Positions 37,987 through 38,430 of a stretch of 38,430 nt of DNA are shown here, in pieces. Within the stretch, counting starts at the first letter, position 1. Each line of letters starts with the position of its first letter. The stretch is from Oscillospiraceae bacterium (GTDB lineage Bacteria; Bacillota; Clostridia; Oscillospirales; Oscillospiraceae), in the NCBI GenBank assembly GCA_017444665.1, contig JAFSWC010000081.1, positions 1-38,430 of the forward strand, in the 5' to 3' direction. Under the pieces are notes generated by a model. It was not told the DNA's origin. It searched no databases and saw only the letters and a list, made by a program, of their open reading frames with translations. A program made the translations under genes and the position numbers.

Positions 37987-38430
37987 TCAGGTCAGAAAGT
38001 CTCTCAGCTTCTTCGAGCGCGAGGGATGGCGCAGCTTGCGCAGGGCCTTGGCCTCGATCTGACGGATACGCTCGCGCGTGACGTTGAACCCCTTGCCGAC
38101 CTCTTCAAGCGTGCGGGTGCGGCCGTCGACGATGCCGAAGCGCAGCTCCAGCACCTTTTTCTCGCGGGGAGCGAGCGTGTCGAGCACTTCCTCCAGCTGC
38201 TCGCGCAGCAGCGAGAAGCTTGCGGCCTCGGACGGCTCGGAGGCCTCCTCGTCCGGGATGAAATCGCCGAGGTGGGAGTCCTCCTCCTCGCCGATCGGCG
38301 TTTCAAGGGAGACGGGCTCCTGCGCGATCTTCAGGATGTCGCGCACCTTCTCCACGGGCATATCCATCTCGACGGCGATCTCCTCCGCGGAGGGGTCGTG
38401 CCCCAGCTCCTGCAGGAGCTGGCGGGAGAC
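37987..38430 (-). CDS. rpoD: Primary sigma factor RpoD, C-terminal part (cut by window edge)
   Basis: 147 residues up to the stop. Region 3 ([20 protein letters not shown]...[38 protein letters not shown]) and region 4 ([15 protein letters not shown], then [33 protein letters not shown]) are classic for the housekeeping sigma factor. Region 4.2 recognises the -35 TTGACA, consistent with the promoters above. The N-terminal regions lie outside. Confidence 0.96.
   Translation of the reverse strand, partial: VSRQLLQELGHDPSAEEIAVEMDMPVEKVRDILKIAQEPVSLETPIGEEEDSHLGDFIPDEEASEPSEAASFSLLREQLEEVLDTLAPREKKVLELRFGIVDGRTRTLEEVGKGFNVTRERIRQIEAKALRKLRHPSRSKKLRDFLT

Overview
The window is a GC-rich chromosomal segment of a low-complexity-free, housekeeping-dominated genome that reads as a member of the Firmicutes/Clostridia, most likely an Oscillospirales-type gut anaerobe. 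The basis is the hrcA-grpE-dnaK order with a CIRCE operator, a tryptophan T-box leader, a YlmH protein, the GalT2-type uridylyltransferase, an SPKTG sortase substrate, an ECF transporter S component, and a methionine synthase split into separate polypeptides. The lineage is inferred from gene content; no 16S or other decisive marker is present. I see no insertion sequence, prophage, CRISPR array or integrase. The only mobile-like sequences are short palindromic or A-rich intergenic repeats.

Layout. 1-2128 (minus): heat-shock operon hrcA-grpE-dnaK (dnaK cut by the window edge) behind a sigma-A promoter overlapped by CIRCE. 2223-3865 (plus): a DUF3795-GNAT fusion and a second GNAT acetyltransferase. 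3941-7659 (minus): an operon rhodanese - EF-G/TetM-like GTPase fused to a Rae1/YacP-like NYN nuclease domain - YlmH S4 protein. This is the most unusual locus here and looks like a ribosome-directed surveillance module. 7828-7992 (minus): tRNA-Leu(UAA). 8038-9852 (plus): Trp T-box, an 11-codon upstream ORF and a stand-alone TrpB2. 9948-11385 (minus): cobalamin riboswitch controlling a DUF4430 protein and an ECF S component, probably corrinoid uptake. 11479-13260 (minus): AbrB-like regulator plus a two-gene ABC exporter. 13273-18723 (plus): a five-gene run (HAD hydrolase, secreted/membrane serine hydrolase, phosphodiester glycosidase, Lgt-like membrane protein, D-lyxose/mannose isomerase-like cupin) that points to cell-envelope glycan work. 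18758-20039 (minus): murI and a DUF1934 gene. 20066-21126 (plus): an unrecognised small protein and greA. 21182-22769 (minus): galT. 22847-23670 (plus): PAP2 phosphatase. 23764-25662 (minus): ABC exporter. 25739-29819 (plus): SpoU-family RNA methyltransferase, HD phosphohydrolase, UvrD/PcrA helicase. 29858-31743 (plus): structured leader and an SPKTGD-anchored InlB-type repeat surface protein. 31800-32405 (minus): remnant of an APC permease. 32539-32863 (plus): a 42-residue membrane protein. 32873-37735 (minus): metH reactivation protein, metH and a homocysteine methyltransferase/MTHFR fusion. 37746-37975: two near-identical terminators around a palindromic element. 37987-38430 (minus): 3' end of rpoD.

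How parts connect. The cobalamin riboswitch operon probably supplies the cofactor that the B12-dependent MetH and its separate reactivation protein need; the adjacent Hmt/MetF fusion supplies methyl-tetrahydrofolate. The GTPase-nuclease fusion, YlmH, GreA, the SpoU methyltransferase and the heat-shock genes all serve translation, transcription or proteostasis. The envelope-related genes (murI, PAP2, galT, the 13.3-18.7 kb run, the sortase substrate) form the second large theme. Intergenic regions are compact, and most transcription units have a clear sigma-A promoter (TTGACA-like, 17-18 bp, TATAAT-like) and a GC-rich hairpin terminator. Many long ORFs in other frames are GC-driven shadows and are omitted.
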